NCBI GenBank assembly: GCA_929200485.1 | Contig: CAKMZU010000019.1 | Location: 1,875-20,314 of the forward strand | DNA length: 18,440 bases | Direction: 5' to 3' | Origin: an uncultured Gammaproteobacteria bacterium | GTDB lineage: Bacteria; Pseudomonadota; Gammaproteobacteria; Pseudomonadales; DT-91 | In this document: one piece after another, positions 1 through 7,840 of the stretch | Numbering within the stretch: position 1 is the first letter of the stretch | Layout of the letters: each line of letters starts with the position of its first letter | The notes under the pieces: generated by a model | The model's database searches: none | The model's input: only the letters and a program-made list of their open reading frames with translations | What the model was told of the DNA's origin: nothing | Made by a program: the position numbers and the translations under genes

Positions 1-165
1 CTCATCAGGATGATGACCAATATGCCAGGAACCCGTACCGCATGAGTCCACTTGAAACTTTTCCTGTAACCCTGCCTCATCAATCATTTTCTGCAATACA
101 CCATGCGCCGCGGGTGATCGGCAAATGTTACCTAAACACACAAATAGTATTTTAGTCATACGCAT
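1..165 (-). CDS. Low-molecular-weight protein tyrosine phosphatase (5' part, runs off the left edge)
   Basis: Only the first 55 codons are present. Reading from the complement of 163-165, the protein starts MRMTKILFVCLGNICRSPAA. VCLGNICRSP is the active-site loop of low-molecular-weight tyrosine phosphatases (C-x5-R, with Cys10 as nucleophile and Arg16 binding phosphate). Such enzymes remove phosphate from protein tyrosines in the cytoplasm. Some act with a tyrosine kinase in capsule or exopolysaccharide export, others are housekeeping. An AGGAG lies 5 bases before the first ATG. The second ATG (complement of 157-159) is 11 bases away and less likely. The gene follows kdsB after 81 bases on the same strand. 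From memory, Pseudomonas has the order lpxK-kdsB-ptp-murB, which fits. The catalytic aspartate near the C-terminus lies outside the window, so activity cannot be confirmed. Confidence 0.9.
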   Translation of the reverse strand, partial: MRMTKILFVCLGNICRSPAAHGVLQKMIDEAGLQEKFQVDSCGTGSWHIGHHPDE

Positions 166-246
166 TTCTTCTCCTGAAACACTCCAGTCATCCTTGTCAA
201 TCGTATGCTGATTTTCAACGCCACATTCAGTGCTTGATATCTTACC

Positions 247-1089
247 CTAATCATTAAATAAAGCGTTGATCCGATCCAAGTCTTCGGGGGTATCCACACC
301 GCCAGGAATTGGTTCGACTGCTTTATCAACCGCAATTCTCATGCCATGTTCCAATACGCGCAGCTGTTCTAGTTTTTCCAGTGATTCAAGCTGTCCTTGC
401 GGCCATTGGACAAAGTTATTGAGAAGATTGACGCGGTAGGCATAAATCCCAACGTGACGCTTAAAGTCAGTTTCGTGACAATTTTGTTGCTTTAGGTCAT
501 CCATTGCAGGAAATTGATCTCGATCCCAAGGGATAGGTGCTCGACTAAAATATAATGCGTGCAACTTGTTGTCAGTAACCACTTTAACAACGTTTGGGTT
601 AAATACATCCTCAAAGACATTGATTGGCTCATATAATGTCGCCATCGGTGCGTCAGACTGAACGATCAGAGTAGCCACCTGATTGATGACCGTACTGGGT
701 ATTAATGGTTCATCCCCTTGAACATTAACAATGATATCTTCAGTATTGAATTGCATTTTTTTGCAAACTTCCTGCAGTCTGTCTGTACCGGATGGATGAT
801 CAGGATCCGTCATACAGACCGTCGCTCCAAAGCTATTGGCAACCGCTTCGATTTCAGCTGAATCCGTCGCAATAATGATATCTTTCGCTGCGCTTTGCTG
901 AACTCGCTCATAAACATGCTGAACCATCGGCTTCCCTGCAATCGGGAGCAATGGTTTGCGTGGCAAGCGAGTAGAATTAAGCCTTGCTGGAATAATTACC
1001 CTAAAGTCTGGCAAGGCTTCTCTGTTTTCGCTATTCACTGTCAGGCTATCGTTTGCATTCGTTTTATCTTGCTGATTCACTTGGCTCAT
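247..1089 (-). CDS. kdsB: 3-deoxy-manno-octulosonate cytidylyltransferase (CMP-Kdo synthetase)
   Basis: This cytoplasmic enzyme joins CTP and Kdo to give CMP-Kdo, the donor used to add Kdo to lipid A precursor. The nucleotide-binding motif PARLNSTRLPRKPL is at residues 34-47, and NVQGDEPLIP and SRAPIPWDRD follow as in the family. The protein is 280 residues, about 25-30 longer than usual. The excess is a polar, low-complexity N-terminal extension (residues 1-28) ahead of FRVIIPAR. There is no ATG inside that stretch, and only weak TTG or GTG alternatives exist. I kept the ATG at 1089 because it sits one base after the lpxK stop codon, which suggests translational coupling; the ribosome binding site (AAAGAGAAAAG) is weak. 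The small Trm112-like gene often found between lpxK and kdsB is absent. Confidence 0.95.
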   Translation of the reverse strand: MSQVNQQDKTNANDSLTVNSENREALPDFRVIIPARLNSTRLPRKPLLPIAGKPMVQHVYERVQQSAAKDIIIATDSAEIEAVANSFGATVCMTDPDHPSGTDRLQEVCKKMQFNTEDIIVNVQGDEPLIPSTVINQVATLIVQSDAPMATLYEPINVFEDVFNPNVVKVVTDNKLHALYFSRAPIPWDRDQFPAMDDLKQQNCHETDFKRHVGIYAYRVNLLNNFVQWPQGQLESLEKLEQLRVLEHGMRIAVDKAVEPIPGGVDTPEDLDRINALFND

Positions 1090-1090
1090 T

Positions 1091-2080
1091 CTATTGCTTT
1101 TCTCTTTGTTCAGCTGTTAGCAGGATATCATCTAGCCATTGCCAAAAGCCTTTTTCAAATTGTGCATTGACAGGCAACACCCAATGCCGATCAAGTTGAC
1201 TAAACCCTCGGCATTTTACCGCATCTTTCGCCGTCATGATAACCGGTAAAGTATCATCAAATAAGACATCGCTATTGGAAAACGCATAATGATCAGCGAA
1301 TGGATGCTCGATGCAATCAAAGCCAAGTTGAGACAGTGATTCAAAAAAACGGGCAGGATTGCCAATACCGGCCACCGCATGGACTTTGCCAAGCGTTGGA
1401 TCACCTATGGTCTCACCTAATGGCGAGAGGCTTTCAAGCGCTAACGAGAAGTTTTCTGTAGAACACTCAGGCAAAGGTCGTTGCATATGACCGTTAATTA
1501 GCACCTTATCAACGGTTTTCAAACGCTCTGGAGGTTCGCGTAAAGGGCCAGCTGGCAATAATCGCCCATTACCCAGACCTCGTTTACCATCGACAACGGC
1601 TAACTCTATCGTTCTAGGCATTCGATAATGCTGAAGCCCATCATCACTAATAATAAGATCGACGCTATCTTCATCAATCAATACCTTGCAAGCTTTCACT
1701 CGATCCGCATCAACAATCACAGGGCAGCCGGTCTGATTGAAAACCAATAGGGGTTCATCACCCGCATCAGTGGAAGTACTCTGGGCATGAACCCGATAAG
1801 GCGATTGTTTTGACTCGCTGCCATAACCCCTGCTAACCACCCCTACTTTTTTACCTTGTCTGGTAAAATAATCAACTAAAGCGAGAACAACCGGGGTTTT
1901 ACCCGTCCCTCCCACATTGATATTTCCTACAACAATAATGGGCACGGGCAATTTAGCCTGCTTTTTAGTCAACGACTGTTTTCGGTAATCAGCCACCAAA
2001 CCAAACAATGCAGCCAAAGGGCTCAACAGATAACTAAACGAATTTTTTTTATACCAAAGGGATTCAATAAAAGGGTGCAT
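1091..2080 (-). CDS. lpxK: Tetraacyldisaccharide 4'-kinase (lipid A 4'-kinase)
   Basis: LpxK phosphorylates the 4' position of the tetraacyldisaccharide-1-phosphate lipid A precursor with ATP, at the inner face of the cytoplasmic membrane. The 329-residue length is normal. An N-terminal hydrophobic segment at about 17-31 fits the membrane-associated helix. The P-loop GNINVGGTGKTP is at residues 52-63, with Lys61. The family motif DDGLQHYRM and the following GLGNGRLLPAGPLREP are both present. AGGA lies 4 bases before the ATG, which supports the start. It leads the lpxK-kdsB-phosphatase cluster on the minus strand, with a one-base gap to kdsB. Neither msbA nor exbBD, common partners elsewhere, lies upstream. 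Instead there is a 552-base non-coding stretch with a palindrome whose nearer arm ends 44 bases before the start codon. Confidence 0.96.
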   Translation of the reverse strand: MHPFIESLWYKKNSFSYLLSPLAALFGLVADYRKQSLTKKQAKLPVPIIVVGNINVGGTGKTPVVLALVDYFTRQGKKVGVVSRGYGSESKQSPYRVHAQSTSTDAGDEPLLVFNQTGCPVIVDADRVKACKVLIDEDSVDLIISDDGLQHYRMPRTIELAVVDGKRGLGNGRLLPAGPLREPPERLKTVDKVLINGHMQRPLPECSTENFSLALESLSPLGETIGDPTLGKVHAVAGIGNPARFFESLSQLGFDCIEHPFADHYAFSNSDVLFDDTLPVIMTAKDAVKCRGFSQLDRHWVLPVNAQFEKGFWQWLDDILLTAEQREKQ

Positions 2081-2632
2081 ATTATCCTAGTATTTCAATT
2101 CACAGCAATTGTCCGCTTGTTGAGGCACCTTTCGACGAGTTCAGGATGAACGGGTGAAGGTCGTAGATTAAGTGATTTCCCGCTCGCCCTGAGCTCATCG
2201 AAGGGTGCTTTGTAAAACCTACTTACCCGACAAATGCCGTAAAATAGAGTACCAAAGCCTGCTCAATCTGATTCAATAGAACAGCATCTATAGCTGCCAA
2301 TTAGTGCATCTGCTAGCCTACCCGAGAACGTCGCCAGAGAATAAAGCTCATAGCTTCTGGAAAATGGCTGCGAATAATCGGCCTGTTTACAGACTAACCC
2401 CGTAAAATAAAAAAACGGGAATGATGCCTGATTATAGGGAGTTTAGGCCAAACAGTCTATTCCTGGACGAACCGCCAAAACCAAATCTCAGCTCAAAAGT
2501 TATGTGATTTGAATTTTACTGACATCGCCACTATTTTTAAGAATCCAGGAAGATAAAAAGTCGGCTAAGTGTGAATTTGAATAAGCTTCACTACAAAAGC
2601 CACAATAAGTAAGCAACTCAGAGGATTGAAGA
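2081..2632. other. Non-coding divergent region between lpxK and an unknown gene
   Basis: This 552-base stretch separates lpxK (minus) from the next gene (plus), so it should hold promoters for both. I see no clear -35/-10 pair. It contains the palindromic repeat at 2125-2208, described separately. The rest, 2209-2632, has no open frame of note and no recognisable RNA. The short text CCGTAAAATA occurs twice, near 2237 and 2400, without an obvious meaning. Confidence 0.6.
2125..2208. repeat. Imperfect palindromic (REP-like) repeat with TTCGACnAGnTCAGG core
   Basis: Two 30-base arms face each other: 2125-2154 and 2179-2208, separated by 24 bases. Arm 1 reads against the reverse complement of arm 2 with 24 of 30 bases matching. 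Each carries the pattern GCACC-(T/C)TTCGA-GAG-TCAGG. Short palindromes with a CTTCGACnAGCTCAGG core are, as I recall, scattered in many proteobacterial genomes. It lies 44 bases upstream of the lpxK start and could fold into a long hairpin in an lpxK leader transcript or act as a boundary. A related degenerate element is at 8888-8943. Confidence 0.75.
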
Positions 2633-3973
2633 TTGCTTGACCTATACAAACCAGACAAAACCAAGCTCAAATTTAACTATCTTATTAACAATCGTCATCA
2701 AATCGTCGACCTCTATCTGTTTATTCCAGAAAATCAAACCGCCCTTGATAAAGGAAAAATCTCAGATACCAGCTGGCTAAATGGCAAGCTTCTCACAGAA
2801 AGGCGCTATCACTATCAGCTGCTATCGCTTGATCACTTTGAAAAAACGCTAGCCGAATTTTTATTGAAAGAAACAAGCAATAAAAACGGCACCCCCACTA
2901 AAACCTTTGGCTCACTTTGGCAGGCGTACAGGTTATCTATTAGTGCTGAAATAAAAGCCATAAAAGCCAATAGCGCGTTGGTTGACATCGATAGATTCAT
3001 CGAAAAGCTGAGCGCTATTCAGCAGCAACTTTCAGAATATCCTCATGACTGCGAATATTTAACCGAATTTGAAGATATTTTAAACTGGTACACCTATCAG
3101 TCATTGCAACGCCTGATTGTTTTCTGTGACAAAAAACAGGAAGGACGATTGCTGAATTTCTTACACCCATTAAAAAAAATGACCCAAAGTCTCCTTAAAA
3201 CGAGGAAAGCCAAAAGCTTTTCAATCCCCAGAAACAGTAAACAGTTAAGCGAGTTTCTTGAAGATCAGGCAAAAAAGAAGAACAAATTGCAACTAACCAG
3301 TTTAATGGAAGAGCAATCCACCACCATCAGTAAACATTATCAAACCATCTTCCTTGGTGTCATTGCCGCGGTAGCAATGCTAGGCATTTATACTTTACTT
3401 GTTTTTATCAGCGGTAATAGCATCAGTGGTAACAGCCGTGAAATCTCTTTGCCTATATTAATCCCCATCGCATTAGGTTATGGCTTTAGAGAATTCTTCC
3501 AGGAAAACATCAAACGAAGCTTGGGTGATAGATACAAACAGTACTTTTATTATTTAACAAGGCAGATAACTGATACCCATTCAAAAAAAATCATTGCAAG
3601 ACAGTGGGTCGCTATTCGTTGGTTACAACGTCGAACCAAAAAAAAGGTCAGCCAACTGATCAACCACTTAAACCTTAGCGACTATCACATCCTTCATTAT
3701 CGCTGTAAAACCAAATTAGAGATAAAAAACTTTCCAAAAGACTGTATTGAGCTTGAAGAGACCTTAACCCTCGATCTAACGCATGCCATCGAAAACATGC
3801 TACCTAATGATCTGCCCATTTTTTTAAACCATAGCCGAACCAAGCAGATTAAAAAACTTAATCCGCTATACAAGTGCTATTTACTGATAAAAACCCAACA
3901 TCCAAAAAAACAATTCATCTTTGAATTCCACTTAAATAAAAACAACATTATTAATTTAAAATCACACACCTAA
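2633..3973 (+). CDS. Unrecognised protein with two central membrane segments
   Basis: I do not recognise this 446-residue protein. It begins with TTG; a GAGGA at 2621-2625, 7 bases upstream, supports that start. Residues 1-237 are polar, helix-rich and carry no signal peptide. Two hydrophobic segments follow at about 238-260 (LGVIAAVAMLGIYTLLVFIS) and 271-290 (ISLPILIPIALGYGF). A basic region follows, with RWLQRRTKKK at 329-338. The C-terminal 100 residues look like mixed alpha/beta. The simplest topology is a membrane protein with large cytoplasmic domains on both sides of a two-helix hairpin. It stands alone on the plus strand, 126 bases ahead of the next gene, and the two may be co-transcribed. 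The coding DNA is rich in A runs. I see no enzymatic motif, so no function is assigned. Confidence 0.8.
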   Translation: MLDLYKPDKTKLKFNYLINNRHQIVDLYLFIPENQTALDKGKISDTSWLNGKLLTERRYHYQLLSLDHFEKTLAEFLLKETSNKNGTPTKTFGSLWQAYRLSISAEIKAIKANSALVDIDRFIEKLSAIQQQLSEYPHDCEYLTEFEDILNWYTYQSLQRLIVFCDKKQEGRLLNFLHPLKKMTQSLLKTRKAKSFSIPRNSKQLSEFLEDQAKKKNKLQLTSLMEEQSTTISKHYQTIFLGVIAAVAMLGIYTLLVFISGNSISGNSREISLPILIPIALGYGFREFFQENIKRSLGDRYKQYFYYLTRQITDTHSKKIIARQWVAIRWLQRRTKKKVSQLINHLNLSDYHILHYRCKTKLEIKNFPKDCIELEETLTLDLTHAIENMLPNDLPIFLNHSRTKQIKKLNPLYKCYLLIKTQHPKKQFIFEFHLNKNNIINLKSHT

Positions 3974-4099
3974 TGAAAAAATTATTTTTCTTCCTTTACA
4001 AAAATAAAAGTGAACCTAGTACAAATTGCAATGTCCTACCTTGGAAATAAAAACCTAAATTAATGATTCTTTTTACAGTTTTTACATAAGGTAGAATTT

Positions 4100-5638
4100 A
4101 TGAAGAAAGTTAAAAAACGTGCGCTGGTAGCCATGATTTCCGCTACCGCTTTTTTTGCAGAGTTTGCTAATGCTGCCGACGACGAAAATAAGAGCTCTAA
4201 TAACCCTAGTAGATTTAATATGGGTAAGGGTAAGGCTGCGAGAAAAGAGGATGCCGTCAGGAACATACTTGACGCTAGTAGATTTAATATGGGTGAGGGT
4301 AAGGGTGCGAGTGCACTCTTCACTGGAGATGCCTTTAGCAAAAAAGATGATGGAGAAAAGACAGAGCAACAACTACTAAAACAACAAGCCTCTAAGAAAT
4401 GCACTAAGAAAACCAAAAAAACGAATTGGTGGGCAAGCAAACGGTCTGATGCTACTGATGGACCTAGCCCTGAGTTAATGTCTTCTGGCGTGACTCCCCA
4501 TTCAGATGAATTGAAATCACCAACCAGACACACTTCCTATATGAGCAAAGAGGAGTTTATGGCAAGTATAGGGCATAATGGCTCGGAATCCCAAGACACA
4601 AAACATACTCCCATGCCGCCAAAATCTCCCAAATCACCGGATCAAGTCCATATCGAAATACTTAAAGCACTTGCTAAAGCAGCATTGGGTTTCGCATCCA
4701 TTCAAGACGATAAGCAACGAGCTGAGATTCAGAGACAACAAACAGACGCAAATATCATGTTAGGAGAAGATTTCCTCAGCAAGCAGGATCTAATGGCTGA
4801 GCCCTCATTTGGCCCTATTCTTGCTGAGGTTGCAAAAGTAGAAGCTAAAACACTCAAAGATATCGAATGCACAGAGGGCAAACTAAGTCTTTTAAACGGC
4901 AAGCCCGTCTTAGTCACTAGCGAAATTGTGAACCATAATAGCAATAAATACCTTAAACTCACCATTTCCTCCATTGGCGATAAGTCTATATCAGATTTAT
5001 TTGATGAAGATACCTTAAAACGATCAGGTCTAGCGATGGGGTCACTCGATCCAATATCGAGTCTTAAAATGATCAGTAAGGGTGAACTACCATTCCCATT
5101 AGAAGTAGATAATGCAAATGGAGCTTTTTTTAATGCAATAAATAATTCGGATGACGATGCTGTAGATACATGTATTTTAATTAACACTGAGGACACGACA
5201 GATATTTTACTAAGAAATCCTGAATACGGTAAATATTCCGATCAGCAGGAATTAGCTCTCAGAAAGATGACAATTAAAAATAACCAACTTGCAAAAGCAT
5301 TCGCAGAAGAAAAAGCTGAAAAAGAGCATTATAAAGAGACGAATAAGAAAGTTTGCGATGAGCATGACAAACTTGATGATGAATATAAAAAAATAAAAAA
5401 TGATTTCGATACTCAAACTACCAATTTCGCGAAAGCAAATAAGAGTGCCCAAAAGCTTAGGGCTAAACTTAGAAGAACTACACAACTTGCTAATGATGCT
5501 AAAGCAGCCGGACTTAAGGTAGACGGTAATGGTATGCCAGACATTCCAGATCAAGATCTCCGTGATGCTGCTAATGGGACGTTCAAGAAGGCTGATGGGA
5601 AAACGTTGTCATATTATTCTGATGACGATGGCGCCTAA
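4100..5638 (+). CDS. Unrecognised Sec-exported protein with duplicated SRFNMG motif and C-terminal coiled coil
   Basis: This 512-residue protein matches no family I know. Residues 1-25 form a classical signal peptide (basic MKKVKKR, hydrophobic core, FANA before ADDE), so it should reach the periplasm or outside. Just after the cleavage site the motif SRFNMGxGKxA occurs twice, at residues 37-47 and 60-70. A lysine-rich stretch is at 99-107, followed by a Pro/Ser-rich linker to about 180. Residues 181-375 look folded. Residues about 381-470 are charged and heptad-like, predicting a long coiled coil. The tail ends in acidic SYYSDDDGA. An AAGG 8 bases before the ATG supports the start. A strong hairpin lies 30 bases after the stop. 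No type I secretion C-terminal signal or RTX repeats are seen, so it is not an obvious cargo of the secretion genes downstream. It could be a structural or host-interaction protein, but that is a guess. Confidence 0.85.
   Translation: MKKVKKRALVAMISATAFFAEFANAADDENKSSNNPSRFNMGKGKAARKEDAVRNILDASRFNMGEGKGASALFTGDAFSKKDDGEKTEQQLLKQQASKKCTKKTKKTNWWASKRSDATDGPSPELMSSGVTPHSDELKSPTRHTSYMSKEEFMASIGHNGSESQDTKHTPMPPKSPKSPDQVHIEILKALAKAALGFASIQDDKQRAEIQRQQTDANIMLGEDFLSKQDLMAEPSFGPILAEVAKVEAKTLKDIECTEGKLSLLNGKPVLVTSEIVNHNSNKYLKLTISSIGDKSISDLFDEDTLKRSGLAMGSLDPISSLKMISKGELPFPLEVDNANGAFFNAINNSDDDAVDTCILINTEDTTDILLRNPEYGKYSDQQELALRKMTIKNNQLAKAFAEEKAEKEHYKETNKKVCDEHDKLDDEYKKIKNDFDTQTTNFAKANKSAQKLRAKLRRTTQLANDAKAAGLKVDGNGMPDIPDQDLRDAANGTFKKADGKTLSYYSDDDGA
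4206..4311 (+). repeat. Two direct copies of a 37-base unit inside the exported-protein gene
   Basis: Bases 4206-4242 and 4275-4311 match at 35 of 37 positions. Their starts are 69 bases apart, so the reading frame is kept. Each encodes SRFNMGxGKxA. The 32 bases between them have no counterpart outside the copies. Such high DNA identity beyond what the protein needs suggests a recent duplication or selection on the DNA or RNA itself. Confidence 0.9.
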
Positions 5639-5667
5639 TAGGTCTCTTTTATATTATTTGAGTCACA

Positions 5668-5692
5668 CAAAGCAGCCCTAATGGCTGCTTTG
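5668..5692. terminator. Hairpin terminator between convergent genes
   Basis: CAAAGCAGCC (5668-5677) pairs perfectly with GGCTGCTTTG (5683-5692) around a 5-base loop, giving a 10-base-pair stem. It begins 30 bases after the stop of the exported-protein gene and 43 bases from the stop of cobC on the other strand. The stem ends in A/T pairs but the following T tract is poor on both strands. It probably serves both convergent genes. Confidence 0.7.
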
Positions 5693-5734
5693 TTACCCCT
5701 CTAGCATTTAAGCAGCCTCACCTATATAGCCCCT

Positions 5735-6805
5735 TTATAAATCTTGCAGCCCTTTCAAAACCACCGAATCGAAACACCCGAAACGCAATAGTGTTTCAGC
5801 ACCGTTTACAGGCACCTGCCGCGTTAAAATACCCGCACGAGCCAGCCTTAACCAAATTGTATTTGCCGCTTGCGATGACATAAGAATTGAACTAAATAGC
5901 CCATGATCACACAATAAGCGTCCTTGGGTTAAGCTCACCAAACGATCCAGCTGATCGCTATGTTTTTCTCGATATTCAAGGAGCGTTTTCCGGGTATTTT
6001 TTTGCCATCGTTCATCATTGTATGCTTTGGTAGCAATGGCTTGCGCCGGCCCATTAATTCGCCATGGATCCAGCGTTAAATCCAACGCATCAAGCAAAGT
6101 CAGGCGACTACTAAAAAGCACCCCTAATCTAAGCCCTGCCAACCCAAAAAACTTACCAAAGGATCGCAAAATAATCACATTAGGCTGCAATGGGTCATTT
6201 AACAATGATACTGATGGCGTCAAATCCATAAACGCCTCATCAACAATCAACATGGCTTGCGAATCTAACTGCCTCGCCCAGTGATTTAACTGATCAGGAG
6301 TATATTGCAATCCTGTTGGGTTATTTGGATTAATAATGACCAAATGTTGTTTGGGGTTTTTAACAATTTCAGCCGTAATGGTCTCGGCAGCTCTAGTCTT
6401 ATCCAGTGATGGGTAATACTTACAAACAAATCCTGCCTGACTAAAAACTTTTTCATAACCTTTATAACCCACTTTGGGCAATAACACAGGCAACTCACGA
6501 AGCAATCCTGGCAGCAAATCAATGGCCTGCTGTGAGCCTGCAACAGGAACGCCGGATTGACCATAATAGTGCTCAATACTCGCTAAAAAATCAGGTGCTA
6601 AATAAGGCAACCGCTTGTAATCTTCGCATCCAAGATCAGGCACAGGATAAGCATGAGGGTTAACACCCGTTGATAGATCTATCCATTGATCGACGGGTCG
6701 ATCAAAGTTTTTTGCAGCCCAGTAGAGATCCCCACCATGAAAACCATGATCAAACCAAGGCAATTCATCCATGTCGTCTACTGAAAGTTGTGCTAATTGA
6801 TTCAT
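5735..6805 (-). CDS. cobC: Threonine-phosphate decarboxylase / CobC-type aminotransferase fold
   Basis: This PLP enzyme of the class I/II aminotransferase fold converts L-threonine-O-3-phosphate to (R)-1-amino-2-propanol phosphate, used to build the nucleotide loop arm of cobalamin. It acts in the cytoplasm. The 356-residue protein shows HGG at 23-25, LSTGVNP at 44-50 and NPNNPTG at 159-165. Asp189 lies in VDEAF and the PLP lysine is Lys218 in RSFGKFFGLAGLRLG. It is called cobC in Pseudomonas and cobD in Salmonella. It lies 32 bases after cbiB on the same strand, its usual partner. No ribosome binding site precedes the first ATG. Met12 (MDELPWF) is a possible alternative start, because the conserved part begins just after it. 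Confidence 0.93.
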   Translation of the reverse strand: MNQLAQLSVDDMDELPWFDHGFHGGDLYWAAKNFDRPVDQWIDLSTGVNPHAYPVPDLGCEDYKRLPYLAPDFLASIEHYYGQSGVPVAGSQQAIDLLPGLLRELPVLLPKVGYKGYEKVFSQAGFVCKYYPSLDKTRAAETITAEIVKNPKQHLVIINPNNPTGLQYTPDQLNHWARQLDSQAMLIVDEAFMDLTPSVSLLNDPLQPNVIILRSFGKFFGLAGLRLGVLFSSRLTLLDALDLTLDPWRINGPAQAIATKAYNDERWQKNTRKTLLEYREKHSDQLDRLVSLTQGRLLCDHGLFSSILMSSQAANTIWLRLARAGILTRQVPVNGAETLLRFGCFDSVVLKGLQDL

Positions 6806-6837
6806 TGATTAATATATTTAATTGCTGATTGTTGTTT

Positions 6838-7818
6838 TTATAAAAAGTAGAAAGAGGCCGATAATAAGAAATAGGTTACCAGCCAAATGCCTAAGGCTTT
6901 AAGAATAAGCATTTTAGCTTTATTCAAATCATTAACATCCGGCCATTTACCAAAACCCATTTGGGGGTTCACTGAAATTTGCCCTTGATAGACGACGTCG
7001 CCTCCCAGTTGAACACCTAATGCACCTGCACCCGCTGTCATCACAGGCCCACCATTTGGGCTTTTACAATGCCTTGCCTGTATTCGCCAGGCCCTCAACG
7101 CACGTTGGGCATTGCCACAAAGCGCAAAACTCAGCGCCAAAAGCCTTGCGGGAATAAAGCCAAGGACATCATCAAATCTTGCTGCTACTTTGCCAAAGTA
7201 ATAATAACGATCAGATTTATAGCCCCACATGGCATCAAGGGTATTCACCAAACGATGGATAACAACCCCCTCAATACCTAATACCCAATACCAAAATAAG
7301 GTTGCAAATAGCGCATCCAGAGAATTTTCTAGCAATGACTCCATTGCACCGACGATTATCTGCCGTTCATCGCTATTTTCTGTTTCTCGACTAACAATCA
7401 TCGACAAAGCAAATCGCGCTTTCGAAAGCATGGCACTATCGTGCGTTTGTTTCAGCGGCTCTTCTATGGCTTTGACGTGCTGGAATAAACTCGCCATACC
7501 AATACAGCTATAGAGAATGACTGCCTCTAAAATCCACCCCAAGGTTTCCGACAGGCTGAAAGCCAAAATCAACCCTATTGACAAGAAGCCTACAGGAAAA
7601 AACACACAGATGAATAAAGCCAAGCCACCTTTTAAACACTGAATAAACGAGCCATCCTGAGCCTGATTAAAATAGCACTCCAGTCGATTTGCAAAGTGAC
7701 CAAAACCAACCAACGGATGAAAACGCTTTGGCTCTTTAAACCCGTAATCCAACGCCAATGCCCCAATGGTTACAAAAAATGGCGTTATAAAAAAAAGCGT
7801 TATTAAAGAGGGCGTCAT
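6838..7818 (-). CDS. cbiB: Adenosylcobinamide-phosphate synthase (CbiB)
   Basis: CbiB (CobD in Pseudomonas naming) is an inner-membrane enzyme that attaches aminopropanol or its phosphate to adenosylcobyric acid. At 326 residues the length is normal. Family marks include the N-terminal membrane segment followed by ALALDYGFKEPKRFHPLVGFG, the internal RETENSDERQIIVGAMESL stretch, NTLDAMWGYKSDRY and GGPVMTAGAGALGVQLGG near the C-terminus. Several hydrophobic segments are present, including about 60-95 and 305-326. It sits between the glycosyltransferase (22 bases upstream) and cobC (32 bases downstream), so the three are probably one transcript. No clear ribosome binding site precedes the ATG. 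I looked for a cobalamin riboswitch upstream of the operon and saw none. Confidence 0.95.
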   Translation of the reverse strand: MTPSLITLFFITPFFVTIGALALDYGFKEPKRFHPLVGFGHFANRLECYFNQAQDGSFIQCLKGGLALFICVFFPVGFLSIGLILAFSLSETLGWILEAVILYSCIGMASLFQHVKAIEEPLKQTHDSAMLSKARFALSMIVSRETENSDERQIIVGAMESLLENSLDALFATLFWYWVLGIEGVVIHRLVNTLDAMWGYKSDRYYYFGKVAARFDDVLGFIPARLLALSFALCGNAQRALRAWRIQARHCKSPNGGPVMTAGAGALGVQLGGDVVYQGQISVNPQMGFGKWPDVNDLNKAKMLILKALGIWLVTYFLLSASFYFL

Positions 7819-7840
7819 GGGAGGCGTTATTAGATATCTT

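Noticed and set aside
895..1170. Plus-strand open frame across the kdsB/lpxK junction
   Set aside because: It overlaps two certain genes on the other strand and has no recognisable content.
2399..2419. CCCGT/ACGGG stem around an A-rich loop
   Set aside because: The stem is only 5 base pairs with an 11-base loop and no T tract, so it is likely chance.
4060..4533. Long open frames on the minus strand opposite the exported-protein gene, containing repeated LTLTHIKST
   Set aside because: The repeats are the reverse reading of the 37-base direct repeat. The plus-strand gene has a signal peptide, ribosome binding site and terminator, so the opposite frames are shadows.
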